Below are positions 1-7,094 of a DNA stretch of 21,331 nucleotides, one piece after another. Below the pieces are notes generated by a model, which saw only the letters and a program-made list of their open reading frames with translations, was not told the origin of the DNA and made no database searches. A program made the translations under genes and the position numbers. The DNA is from a virus, in the IMG/VR virus record IMGVR_UViG_3300002494_000006, positions 1-21,331 of that record. One strand, 5' to 3'. Every line of letters starts with the position of its first letter. Within the stretch, counting starts at the first letter, position 1.

Positions 1-407
1 ATGGACACGGCTCGATTGGATATTTTCAGCTTACACCAAAGTTTTTAGACCCGATTTTAAGACCGTTATATCCTGATTATACTAAACCTTACTCTAAAGA
101 CCATTTCTATGCTTTTGCTTACTTTATAAAATCTCTTCATAGCTCTAATCCATCCAACAAACTCTTCGTAACATATCAACGATACAACGGTGGAAACTGG
201 GTATTGAAGGAATGTAAAAGAGCTGGTGTTTATGAATGGAGTAAATGTAAACAAGCTTGTATGCGTGGTAATGTTTGCGTACGGAAAGTCAACGGTGAAT
301 GTAAGCAATATAGAAGCGCGTGTGATATTAACTATTCATACTCTTTATTGATTTATAAATACGGACAAAAATATAAGAAAGGTATTGATTATTTTCAATT
401 TTGGTGA
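1..407 (+). CDS. Lysozyme-like / lytic transglycosylase, C-terminal part (5' end outside window)
   Basis: The frame is open from the window edge (first complete codon at base 3) to TGA at 405-407, so this is the last 134 residues of a longer protein. The visible part starts with GHGSIGYFQLTPKFLD, which resembles the Gly-Tyr/Leu-Phe/Met-Gln motif that follows the catalytic Glu in SLT-type transglycosylases. It continues to YNGGNW, the Asn-Gly-Gly motif of that fold. The catalytic Glu must lie upstream of the window. The C-terminal part carries six Cys (KEC, SKC, QAC, NVC, GEC, SAC) and ends in a Tyr-rich stretch (DINYSYSLLIYKYG). The expected role is peptidoglycan cleavage, either at host lysis or during entry; its place just before the portal gene does not settle which. 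A TTG at 204 could be mistaken for a start but is internal. The fold call rests on two motifs only. Confidence 0.66.
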   Translation, partial: GHGSIGYFQLTPKFLDPILRPLYPDYTKPYSKDHFYAFAYFIKSLHSSNPSNKLFVTYQRYNGGNWVLKECKRAGVYEWSKCKQACMRGNVCVRKVNGECKQYRSACDINYSYSLLIYKYGQKYKKGIDYFQFW

Positions 408-440
408 TATAGTATATGTATAATTTAACAAGGAGTTATC

Positions 441-2276
441 ATGTATTTTAACATAACATCAATCAACGGCGAGCTTTCTTTACCTAAAGAAGAGCTTGAG
501 ACTTTTGCTTTAACTGTTTATAAAGAGTTGCAATCAGTATCTCAACCAAGGCGTAGTCGTGTTATAGACTATCTTTCAGAATTAAACGGCAACTCTTCAA
601 TACCTGAACCAGACGATAGCACTGGCAATTGGAGAACAAACATTAAATCTTCTATCTTTTTTCAAAAAACGTTATTTGCTTATTTATATTTAAGAGCGTT
701 GCTTCATAAATCTACACAATCTCTTTTATCATTTGAAAGTAAGAAATATACTTATCTTCCATCAGCTTATAGAAAAATTTTTAATCTTGGGGTTTATAAA
801 ACTTCTTTATTCGATAAAATAGACAAAGCGTTATGGTATGGTATTTTATCTGGAGAGCTTGCTATATTGCTTGATGCTGATTACACTATTGATGAATGGG
901 ACGATGTAGAGTTTACTGTAATAGCTAAAGCTTTAAATCCTTTACAATACTACAAATCTTCTGATAACCAATTCTACGCATACGATGTATTCTTACCGAT
1001 AGAAAAGATAAAAGGTTTATCTAAACTCTGGAAATATAAACCTGAAAAATTAGAAGTTTATAATCTTACTACTGATAAGGATAGGACTGATTATCTTATT
1101 ACTTCAATGAGAGATAGAGCTACTTACGGCAAAATTACATACATCTTTGGACGTTATGTAAACTCTGAAGGTGAAGTTTCTTTACCGCTTAAGTTTACTA
1201 TTTACAATGATAAATATTTAGTAGATGTAGAAAATATTTTACACGCAGATAAACAATTTCCAGTTATATCTATTTCTTTTTATTCTGACGAAATGCAATT
1301 ATCTTACGCTGACTTAATCTGGGACTATTATAAAGAAGATAGCAGACTGACAAGAGCTATAATTGATAGAGCTATTCTTTCAACAACTATGGGATTTGAG
1401 ATAAATACTTCAGCGCTTGCAACAAAAGATGAAGTGTTTACAGTAAAACCTTTTACAGTAATTAAGACAGTATCTGACACACCAGCAATTAAACCGTTTT
1501 CTATGGCGAGTTTTGACCCGAATGTTTTACCAGTAAGACAGTTAATCCTTCAAGAAGCACAAAACGTTTCAGCTTTGACTGAGTTTTTGATGGGGCAACC
1601 TACGAGTAAAGGTAGACCAACAGCTAAAGAGGTTGCTTTAAAAACTCAAATGACACAAAACATTATATCCACCATAATAAATAGAATTGAAGATGAATTT
1701 ATAGCAAGAATATCGAGAAAGCTTATCTCTTTAATGTTCCAATATCATTTACAAGAAATTATTTCAGGAATACTTGATCCAACAGAGTTAAAAGAAATGA
1801 ATGAGCTTATGAATAAAGCAATAATGGAAGATAGAGAGCCTTATTACTACTTAATTAAAGAGTTATATAAAGGCACAACAATCAGAGTTCAAGGGATGTC
1901 TGGTGTAATCAAACAAAAAGAAGAGCTTGAGAATATTCTTCAAGTAGTTGAGATGTCTGCTAATCTTGGATTAATCCCTTACTTAAACATGGTTGAGATA
2001 TTTAAAAAAGTCTTCCAAATCCTTCAACTTGACGCAGAGCTTGTAAGAATACCTACTCCAGAAGAGCTACAAGCTATGGCTAAAGCACAAGCTGAAAAAC
2101 AAAAAGTTTCTGACGAGTTATCAGCTTCAATATCAGAGCAATTTTTACAAGATAAAGAGATATTAACAGAATTAGCACGAGATCCACAAACATTGATGGC
2201 TTATATCCAAATGATAGCTAATGCTAAAGCATCTCAAGTACAAGGAGATAAAGATGGAAAAGTTAATAATAGCTAA
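441..2276 (+). CDS. Portal (head-tail connector) protein
   Basis: This 611-residue protein has the length and composition of podovirus portals. At residues 384-400 it has a GQPTSKGRPTAKEVALK stretch, followed by a long helix with Asn/Arg/Glu (NIISTIINRIEDEFIARISRK). This matches the 'G-R-x-T-A-x-E-V' helix typical of podovirus connector proteins. The portal forms the dodecameric ring at one capsid vertex through which DNA is packaged and ejected. The start is ATG 441 with AAGGAG at 430-435. The last 23 bases overlap the next gene. The tail (about residues 545-611) is Gln/Lys/Glu-rich and probably disordered. The terminase lies about 5 kb downstream instead of next door. The family call is fairly secure; closeness to a named phage cannot be judged by eye. 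Confidence 0.8.
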   Translation: MYFNITSINGELSLPKEELETFALTVYKELQSVSQPRRSRVIDYLSELNGNSSIPEPDDSTGNWRTNIKSSIFFQKTLFAYLYLRALLHKSTQSLLSFESKKYTYLPSAYRKIFNLGVYKTSLFDKIDKALWYGILSGELAILLDADYTIDEWDDVEFTVIAKALNPLQYYKSSDNQFYAYDVFLPIEKIKGLSKLWKYKPEKLEVYNLTTDKDRTDYLITSMRDRATYGKITYIFGRYVNSEGEVSLPLKFTIYNDKYLVDVENILHADKQFPVISISFYSDEMQLSYADLIWDYYKEDSRLTRAIIDRAILSTTMGFEINTSALATKDEVFTVKPFTVIKTVSDTPAIKPFSMASFDPNVLPVRQLILQEAQNVSALTEFLMGQPTSKGRPTAKEVALKTQMTQNIISTIINRIEDEFIARISRKLISLMFQYHLQEIISGILDPTELKEMNELMNKAIMEDREPYYYLIKELYKGTTIRVQGMSGVIKQKEELENILQVVEMSANLGLIPYLNMVEIFKKVFQILQLDAELVRIPTPEELQAMAKAQAEKQKVSDELSASISEQFLQDKEILTELARDPQTLMAYIQMIANAKASQVQGDKDGKVNNS

Positions 2277-2529
2277 CATTGTTGTTATTATCTTTAATAT
2301 AATCTTAATTGTTTTCTTGATTTATGAGCTTTTGAAATTAAAACGTGAATTTAACATAGTATTAACATTAGTCGAAAACTTTGAAAAAAGATTAAACGAG
2401 CTTTCGGAAGCGGTTAAGATTATAATTAAACTTAATTTAAATAAAACGAAGGGCGATAACGGCAAAGCAACACCTTTCAAACCTGAAGATTTAGAAAAAA
2501 TAAAGGAGTATTTGAATGTTATTAACTGA
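2254..2529 (+). CDS. Small membrane-anchored coiled-coil protein
   Basis: This is a 91-residue protein. I chose ATG 2254 over the in-frame ATG at 2221 because AAGGAG lies at 2242-2247, the right distance upstream of 2254, and the earlier start has no such site and lies deep inside the portal gene. Residues about 4-27 are one strong hydrophobic segment (IIANIVVIIFNIILIVFLIY). It is followed by a charged helix of coiled-coil type (KREFNIVLTLVENFEKRLNE) and a short polar tail. This layout, N-terminal membrane anchor then coiled coil, is that of inner-membrane spanins or small virion membrane proteins, but no lysis function is shown. It overlaps the portal gene by 23 bases and the next gene by 14, so it is translated as part of the late operon. 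Confidence 0.68.
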   Translation: MEKLIIANIVVIIFNIILIVFLIYELLKLKREFNIVLTLVENFEKRLNELSEAVKIIIKLNLNKTKGDNGKATPFKPEDLEKIKEYLNVIN

Positions 2530-2956
2530 GCCTGATTTCTTAACTGTAGAAGAAGCTTTTAGGAGAAAGGTTAAACATCCTGTTTTTGTTAAATACGGTG
2601 ATACTATCATCGGCAAAAAAGTTGATGATGAAGTTTTCTTCAACTATTCTGCCGATGATAGTATTACTTTATTTATAAAAGACATGCTTAAAATATATAA
2701 AGCTAAAGTAATACAAGATAAATACAACTATAATAGACAAGCTTTTTTAACTATAACAGGGCAAAAAGTTTACTTTACACAAGACTTACCAACTTACAAA
2801 GGGCATATACATTATAGATTATTCCCTAATCTTTACACATCAGATTTTACTGATTTATCAGTTGCTTACAATGTTTTACAGATACTGGAAGGTAAAAGGA
2901 CGGAAGCAGAAGTTAATAAAATTTATCAAGATATAGAGGAGCAGTATAGAAAATGA
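2516..2956 (+). CDS. Unknown 146-residue protein
   Basis: I do not recognise this family. The start ATG 2516 has AAGGAG at 2503-2508 and overlaps the end of the previous gene; the stop overlaps the start of the ATP-grasp gene by 4 bases, so the three genes look translationally coupled. The protein is soluble, mixed alpha/beta and aromatic-rich, with no signal peptide or membrane segment. Its C-terminus is an acidic helix (EGKRTEAEVNKIYQDIEEQY). Its position between portal and an ATP-grasp enzyme would allow a virion role or a partner of the enzyme; neither is shown. The coding region contains a large perfect inverted repeat (listed separately). Confidence 0.75.
   Translation: MLLTEPDFLTVEEAFRRKVKHPVFVKYGDTIIGKKVDDEVFFNYSADDSITLFIKDMLKIYKAKVIQDKYNYNRQAFLTITGQKVYFTQDLPTYKGHIHYRLFPNLYTSDFTDLSVAYNVLQILEGKRTEAEVNKIYQDIEEQYRK
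2601..2664. repeat. Perfect 15-bp inverted repeat with nested hairpin, inside a gene
   Basis: Bases 2601-2615 (atactatcatcggca) are the exact reverse complement of 2650-2664. The 34-base interval can fold further: gaag at 2630-2633 pairs with cttc at 2638-2641 around a tttt loop, and agtt pairs with aact outside it. In RNA the outer stem can add four more pairs (2597-2600 with 2665-2668, two of them G-U). It lies about 85 bases into the 146-residue gene, and no T-run follows, so it is not a simple terminator. Confidence 0.85.
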
Positions 2957-4161
2957 AAGCGTTAGTAATCGGCACTGGGATTGAGTTTTCACATGTTTTA
3001 GCTTTGGCTGAGGCGGGAGTTGAAACTTACTATTATACCGATTTTATTTCAACCTTTCCTTCATTTGACGATTTTGCATCAGGGCAAGGCTTTACTAATA
3101 TAAAGAAAGTTCACAATCCGTTTTCATATATTGATAAAGTAGATTTAATAGCTAATTTTGATGTTCTTAACGGAGATTTGTTTGAGTTTTTGAAAAAGAA
3201 AGGCTACAAAACTTTCGGAGGCGGAGTATCAACAGAGTTAGAATTAAACAGAAGAGCTTTGAAATCTGCTTTAAATGTAGTTAAACTCCCTTCCCCTAAC
3301 TATAGAATAGTTAAAGGTTATGATAATATACCAGTTCCAAGCGTAGTTAAACTTTCTATTTTTAGAGGCTCAATGGAGACTTTTATTCTTAAGAATGAAA
3401 CACAAAAGAGAAATATTAAGACTAGGATTGAAATAGAGTTTGGGGCTTTTTTAAAAAATGTAGAGTTTGTAGTTGAAGATTTGATAGATTTAGATAAAAA
3501 CTATGTAGAATGCGGTATTGATGCTTTTTTCGATGCAGACAAGGGCGGATTTATTTTTCCTTTATTGTTTGGTGTTGAATATAAAAAAGGTGTATATATA
3601 GGCAGAGTTATAAACAGTCTTGGAGAATTACCTAAACCTATTCAAGAAACAGTTTTAAAGTTATCTCAACTACTTATTAAAGCTGGTTATAGAGGTATGC
3701 TTTCAACTGAAGAGTTTTTAAACGTTCGGACAGGCAAGCATTACTTTTTAGATATAACCGTAAGAGGTGCTTATCCTTTATCTCTTGGTTATAGATATGC
3801 AATAGAGAATTTTAAAGATGTAGTGTTTAATAGCGTAGAGCCTAAGTTTAAAGGTAAGTATTATGTTGCCGTGCCATTTAATGTAGAAGAAACAAAAAAT
3901 ATGTATGTGAATGTAAAATATCCTGATAAAGATAAGAGATATAACTTCGAAGCGTTAATGAAAGTTAAAAATGATTATTACTTACCTAAAGCAGAGCAAC
4001 CTTCAGGTGGTATAGTATGTGAAGTATTCAACACTTTAGATTTAAATAAAATTAAACAAACAATGTCTGATTTACTTAGCAATATAGAAGCTTACTCTTT
4101 AACTGATAAGTTGGAGCAGTTGGAGGACTGTTATAATGAGTTTATTAAACTCGGTAAGTAA
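2953..4161 (+). CDS. PurD-like ATP-grasp enzyme
   Basis: This is a 402-residue protein with the layout of the ATP-grasp superfamily, closest in feel to phosphoribosylamine-glycine ligase (PurD, about 430 residues). It starts with a Rossmann-like domain (ALVIGTGIEFSHVLALAEAG, residues 3-22). A linker GYKTFGGGVSTELELNRRAL resembles the PurD segment that leads into the ATP-binding lobe. There is a probable ATP-binding Lys in PSVVKLSIFRGS. Then come ECGIDAFF (186-193), GMLSTEEFL (248-256) and FLDITVRGAYP (266 on). In the last motif the usual metal-binding pair Glu-x-Asn appears as Asp267-x-Thr269, so the active site is altered. Such enzymes join an acid to an amine using ATP. Standing among virion genes, it may modify a phage or host-surface protein instead of making purines; that is inference. 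Start ATG 2953 overlaps the previous stop by 4 bases. Confidence 0.72.
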   Translation: MKALVIGTGIEFSHVLALAEAGVETYYYTDFISTFPSFDDFASGQGFTNIKKVHNPFSYIDKVDLIANFDVLNGDLFEFLKKKGYKTFGGGVSTELELNRRALKSALNVVKLPSPNYRIVKGYDNIPVPSVVKLSIFRGSMETFILKNETQKRNIKTRIEIEFGAFLKNVEFVVEDLIDLDKNYVECGIDAFFDADKGGFIFPLLFGVEYKKGVYIGRVINSLGELPKPIQETVLKLSQLLIKAGYRGMLSTEEFLNVRTGKHYFLDITVRGAYPLSLGYRYAIENFKDVVFNSVEPKFKGKYYVAVPFNVEETKNMYVNVKYPDKDKRYNFEALMKVKNDYYLPKAEQPSGGIVCEVFNTLDLNKIKQTMSDLLSNIEAYSLTDKLEQLEDCYNEFIKLGK

Positions 4162-4546
4162 TCAGCTTGTAAAGAAAGATGAGATAGAGCAAGTAGTTAA
4201 AGAAAAAGCTGCTCTTAAACTATCACAAGAAGATGTAGTAAACTATGCTATACATAGACAAATCGAAGACTTAGAAACTGCAAGAAAAATATTACATCAA
4301 GCTTATATACAAGCAGAATTACTTTACAATGATGCGGAGTTGTTCGCTAAAGTAAAAAATCCAGCAAGGACTTTGGCGGATATACTAAAGACAAAAAATG
4401 AAATTGCAAGAGAGTTGATTTCTTTATCCAACGCTACTGATAAATTAAAACCAAAACAAGAACAAATTTCTACTCCTTTAATAAACATTAACATTACAAC
4501 TCAAAAGTCGATTGAAGACTTCATAGAAGTGGAGGTTGAAGAATGA
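4136..4546 (+). CDS. Unknown helical protein, 136 residues
   Basis: I do not recognise this family. Residues about 10-105 are almost all predicted helix with many Ala, Glu, Lys and Leu (for example EDLETARKILHQAYIQAELL), and the C-terminus is acidic (DFIEVEVEE). The start ATG 4136 has GGAGG at 4122-4126 and overlaps the ATP-grasp gene by 26 bases; the stop overlaps the next start by 4 bases. A small terminase subunit would be of this size and helical, and none has been found elsewhere in the window, but there is no clear DNA-binding motif. A chaperone or other assembly protein is equally possible. Confidence 0.72.
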   Translation: MSLLNSVSNQLVKKDEIEQVVKEKAALKLSQEDVVNYAIHRQIEDLETARKILHQAYIQAELLYNDAELFAKVKNPARTLADILKTKNEIARELISLSNATDKLKPKQEQISTPLININITTQKSIEDFIEVEVEE

Positions 4547-5361
4547 ATGTAAATGATATAAAACTTGTCTCTTCACAAGATGAGTTATTTCCGAAATGTG
4601 CTAATACTGCTTGGAAGAGTAAGTTTTCCAACTCTTGGAAAGAGTGTGAAGTTTGGTCTGGAGATAAAAGATATTATTGTTTGACTGATAAAATAGCGCA
4701 AGTATATATTTTAGATGTAGATAACCTCACAACAAGCTCAACTTTCAAATTTCCTTTACCAGTTAAATCTTATGAGCCTGATTTATTTTTAAGCTATCGT
4801 AATAATCAAGCTAAAAGAAAAACTGAAGGTGTGAAAGGATATATAGTTGGAAACGAGTTTACAACAAAAGAAAATATACAAATTAAAGAATTAAAATTTT
4901 ATTTAACTTCTGATGTTAAAGTTCCGCAATCTTATGTATTAAATAAGTTTAAGATAACAGCTACAAGCTTTTATATGCAGTTTCCTTTATTAATAGAAAC
5001 ATTAGCAAGAAAGGTATCAAGAGCTATTGCAGAGGCTAATGCTCCTTTATTAATAGAAGCATTAGCAAGAAAGGCATCAAAAGTTATTGCAGAAGCTAAT
5101 ATTCCTTTATTATTTGCTCATCATAAACAAGCTCCAGTTTGCAACTCTTGGAGAAGTTTTGATAAGTGGAGTATTGTTAACAATTGGAGAGATTTTTATT
5201 GCGGTCTATTATTAACAAGAGTATCAAGAGTTAATGCAGAAGCTAATGTCCCTGTATTAGGTAATGCAACTGTGCAAAGGCGTTGTGCTAATAGTAGTTT
5301 TTGGAGTAAATTTAATAATTGGAATAGTGTTAATAGGTGGAGTGATTTTTATTGCAATTAA
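4543..5361 (+). CDS. Repeat-rich protein with Cys-bracketed, Trp-rich modules
   Basis: This is a 272-residue protein of unknown function with clear internal repetition. Three modules begin and end with Cys and are full of Trp: residues 19-46, 200-220 (CNSWRSFDKW...WRDFYC) and 248-271 (CANSSFWSKFNNW...WSDFYC). Between the first and the others lie two nearly identical 20-residue copies of PLLIE(T/A)LARK(V/A)S(R/K)(A/V)IAEAN, with a decayed third copy (LLLTRVSRVNAEANVPVL) between modules 2 and 3. The pattern suggests growth by duplication, as seen in phage receptor-binding or adhesion proteins, and the neighbours downstream look like tail/fibre genes. The paired Cys could form disulfides or bind metal. 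GGAGG at 4531-4535 supports ATG 4543. No reverse transcriptase gene is present, so a diversity-generating retroelement is not indicated. Confidence 0.75.
   Translation: MNVNDIKLVSSQDELFPKCANTAWKSKFSNSWKECEVWSGDKRYYCLTDKIAQVYILDVDNLTTSSTFKFPLPVKSYEPDLFLSYRNNQAKRKTEGVKGYIVGNEFTTKENIQIKELKFYLTSDVKVPQSYVLNKFKITATSFYMQFPLLIETLARKVSRAIAEANAPLLIEALARKASKVIAEANIPLLFAHHKQAPVCNSWRSFDKWSIVNNWRDFYCGLLLTRVSRVNAEANVPVLGNATVQRRCANSSFWSKFNNWNSVNRWSDFYCN
4981..5112 (+). repeat. 60-bp in-frame tandem repeat
   Basis: Bases 4981-5040 and 5041-5100 are near-identical 60-base units (9 differences by eye), followed by the first 12 bases of a third. A diverged partial copy sits at 5209-5256. The unit encodes 20 residues, so expansion or contraction keeps the frame. 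Confidence 0.9.
5140..5355 (+). repeat. Duplicated Cys/Trp module (two copies; a third at 4597-4680)
   Basis: The segments 5140-5202 and 5284-5355 encode matching modules with the pattern Cys, Asn-Ser, Trp, Phe, Trp, then W-x-D-F-Y-C, and share long stretches of DNA such as gatttttattgc. A more distant copy at 4597-4680 starts tgtgctaata like the third copy. Confidence 0.8.
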
Positions 5362-5377
5362 GATATGGAGTTGACGT

Positions 5378-6550
5378 ATGAATAAAAATTCTATAAATCT
5401 CTTAAATTTACCTATAACTAAAATTACTGGTGAGTTTGTAATATTAAACGAAAATAAAAATGTCATATTCCCGCAAATACTTCAAACATTTGAAGCATCA
5501 TACTCTCTTAATGCTTTTAGTGTTTATGACGGTTTTTATTTAAATAATAAAATAATTTACGTATTTAACCAATACGGTGATAAGGTTTTGTATAATTTAA
5601 ACAGCTTATATAATACGCCTAATTTCAAAGGCTTTTGTGTATTCGGGAATGTGTATTTTACGTTTTATCAAGATAAATGTTTAGTGATAGACACTAAGAC
5701 AGACACAGTAAAAACAATTACTTTAACAATAGATAATGCCGTTCAAGGTATTGTTAAAGTAAAGCAGTTAACATCGCAACTTTTTGCTATAATAACAAAC
5801 AATCCTACAACTATTCATTTATTTGGTTTAGATAGTGCAGGAGCTATAGCATCGGCTACTAACGGAAGCACAGTCAATATTAACTCATTTTCTTATGCTA
5901 CATTTTCTAATCCTGTTCATAATATAGACTTAATATATTTTGACAACAAGCTTTATTTGCTTGGAGATGATTATACTGTTATTTTAAATATGGATATAAA
6001 AGATATTATTTACCTACAAACAATACAAACATTTAATTATAGATATACTCCGTTTGACGAATTCGAAAATGTTGGAATAAAATTTGTTAGAGAAACACAA
6101 TCTTTTTATTTGTTTTATCATATGCTTTATAACAATTATATTTACATTACTAAAGATTTAAAAAATTATTATTTCGGAAGAGAAACTGTATTTTTAACTC
6201 CTGATATTTGTTTTAAATTAAATGAGTTTAAATTCTATTTAATTACTAAAATTTTACAAAGTGGGTTTCAATTAACAACAGACTATCACGAAATTACTTT
6301 CAGATTAAATTTACCTTATGTAGTTTTGAAATCAGCTGAGATAAACATACCTGAAGTTCAAACTGATACGCCCGATAGAGTAGCAACTATGACTATTGAA
6401 GCAAGATATGATAACGGTTATAATATTTGGAGTTATGGTGTTTTATATGATAAGAGCAATTACAGAATTTTAGTTCGTGGTGAAGAATTTGTAATCTCTC
6501 TTTATTCCACTAACGCGTTAAGAATTGAGGGGTTTAATCTTTGGGCGTAA
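5378..6550 (+). CDS. Probable tail-associated beta-rich protein
   Basis: This is a 390-residue protein I cannot place in a named family. It is made of short aromatic/hydrophobic strands separated by turns, with recurring patterns such as YFDNKLYLLGDDYTVILNM and NNKIIYVFNQYGDKVLYNL. That is the look of a beta-propeller or other all-beta fold. There is no signal peptide or membrane segment and little charge. Proteins of this type in phages often form tail stabilisation or receptor-facing parts. It follows the repeat-rich gene and precedes other probable tail genes. The start ATG 5378 has GGAG at 5367-5370. The stop overlaps the next gene (TTG 6541) by 10 bases. The structural role is inferred from position and fold appearance only. 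Confidence 0.72.
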   Translation: MNKNSINLLNLPITKITGEFVILNENKNVIFPQILQTFEASYSLNAFSVYDGFYLNNKIIYVFNQYGDKVLYNLNSLYNTPNFKGFCVFGNVYFTFYQDKCLVIDTKTDTVKTITLTIDNAVQGIVKVKQLTSQLFAIITNNPTTIHLFGLDSAGAIASATNGSTVNINSFSYATFSNPVHNIDLIYFDNKLYLLGDDYTVILNMDIKDIIYLQTIQTFNYRYTPFDEFENVGIKFVRETQSFYLFYHMLYNNYIYITKDLKNYYFGRETVFLTPDICFKLNEFKFYLITKILQSGFQLTTDYHEITFRLNLPYVVLKSAEINIPEVQTDTPDRVATMTIEARYDNGYNIWSYGVLYDKSNYRILVRGEEFVISLYSTNALRIEGFNLWA

Positions 6551-6729
6551 GAATAATTCGAGGCGAAGCAAATAAGAAAGTGAAAGTAAATCAAGGTGTG
6601 GTAATATATATTAAACCAGATAATACAGTTCAAGGTGAATTAGTGTTAAATGAAAAAGTTATTGATACATCGCTTTTTTCTGCTATAATAATAGTGTCGG
6701 AGGTAGATAAAACATGGCAACAAATTTAA
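6541..6729 (+). CDS. Unknown 62-residue protein
   Basis: This is a small soluble protein, probably all-beta (VNQGVVIYIKPDNTVQGELV), with no recognisable family. It uses a TTG start preceded by GAGGGG at 6527-6532. It overlaps the gene before by 10 bases and the gene after by 16, as is usual in this block. It may be a short accessory to the neighbouring tail proteins. The TTG start and the absence of homologues I can name keep confidence moderate. Confidence 0.62.
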   Translation: MGVRIIRGEANKKVKVNQGVVIYIKPDNTVQGELVLNEKVIDTSLFSAIIIVSEVDKTWQQI

Positions 6730-7085
6730 CCATAGGTTTTGTAGACACAATATCATCTGTTTTTCCAACTTTGTCTGTTGCTTTAATCAGACAAGACGGG
6801 ACAGAGTGTTCGGGTGGAGGTTATACAAGAAAACCTTTTGGAGCAACTAAAACATCTGAAGACGCTAATTACATTTACCTTTCTAATAACACCAACATAG
6901 CATTCCCGATTGCTACTGCAGATATAGCACCTACAAACAACCCTGTTGCAAAAGTTAGTTTATACAACGGCACAACTTTAATTGCTACTATTGATTTAGT
7001 ATATCCAAAACCTTATCTAATTCAAGAAGAGATTATTATTCCAGCCGATGGATTAAAGATAAAGATACCAAAAACAAATACATAG
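6714..7085 (+). CDS. Probable phage tail-fibre/decoration-type protein
   Basis: This 123-residue protein matches the outline of a widespread phage family of about 120-150 residues. That outline is: an N-terminal strand region, a GT(E)xSGGGYxR motif (here GTECSGGGYTRKPFG), a segment like ITFPxATADW (here IAFPIATADIAP), a V-x-L-Y/F-(N/D)-G strand, and a C-terminal 'lysine-proline ... PADGLKIKI' end. Members are annotated as tail-fibre or virion accessory proteins. The start ATG 6714 has GGAGG at 6699-6703. Only a 9-base gap separates it from the terminase gene. The exact place in the virion cannot be told from sequence. Confidence 0.66.
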   Translation: MATNLTIGFVDTISSVFPTLSVALIRQDGTECSGGGYTRKPFGATKTSEDANYIYLSNNTNIAFPIATADIAPTNNPVAKVSLYNGTTLIATIDLVYPKPYLIQEEIIIPADGLKIKIPKTNT

Positions 7086-7094
7086 GAGTAATGC

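Noticed and set aside
66-308. Open frame on the minus strand opposite the lysozyme-like gene
   Set aside because: It mirrors a clear coding frame on the plus strand, has no ribosome-binding site in context and encodes no recognisable protein.
419-424. Perfect TATAAT just before the portal gene
   Set aside because: No -35 at a workable distance, and a start site about 7 bases downstream would fall on the ribosome-binding site, leaving no leader.
2221-2253. Upstream in-frame ATG for the membrane coiled-coil protein
   Set aside because: No ribosome-binding site before it; the ATG at 2254 has AAGGAG at proper spacing.
4981-5360. Possible CRISPR-like or diversity-generating retroelement repeat
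   Set aside because: Repeats are in-frame coding units without unique spacers, and there is no cas gene, reverse transcriptase or template repeat in the window.
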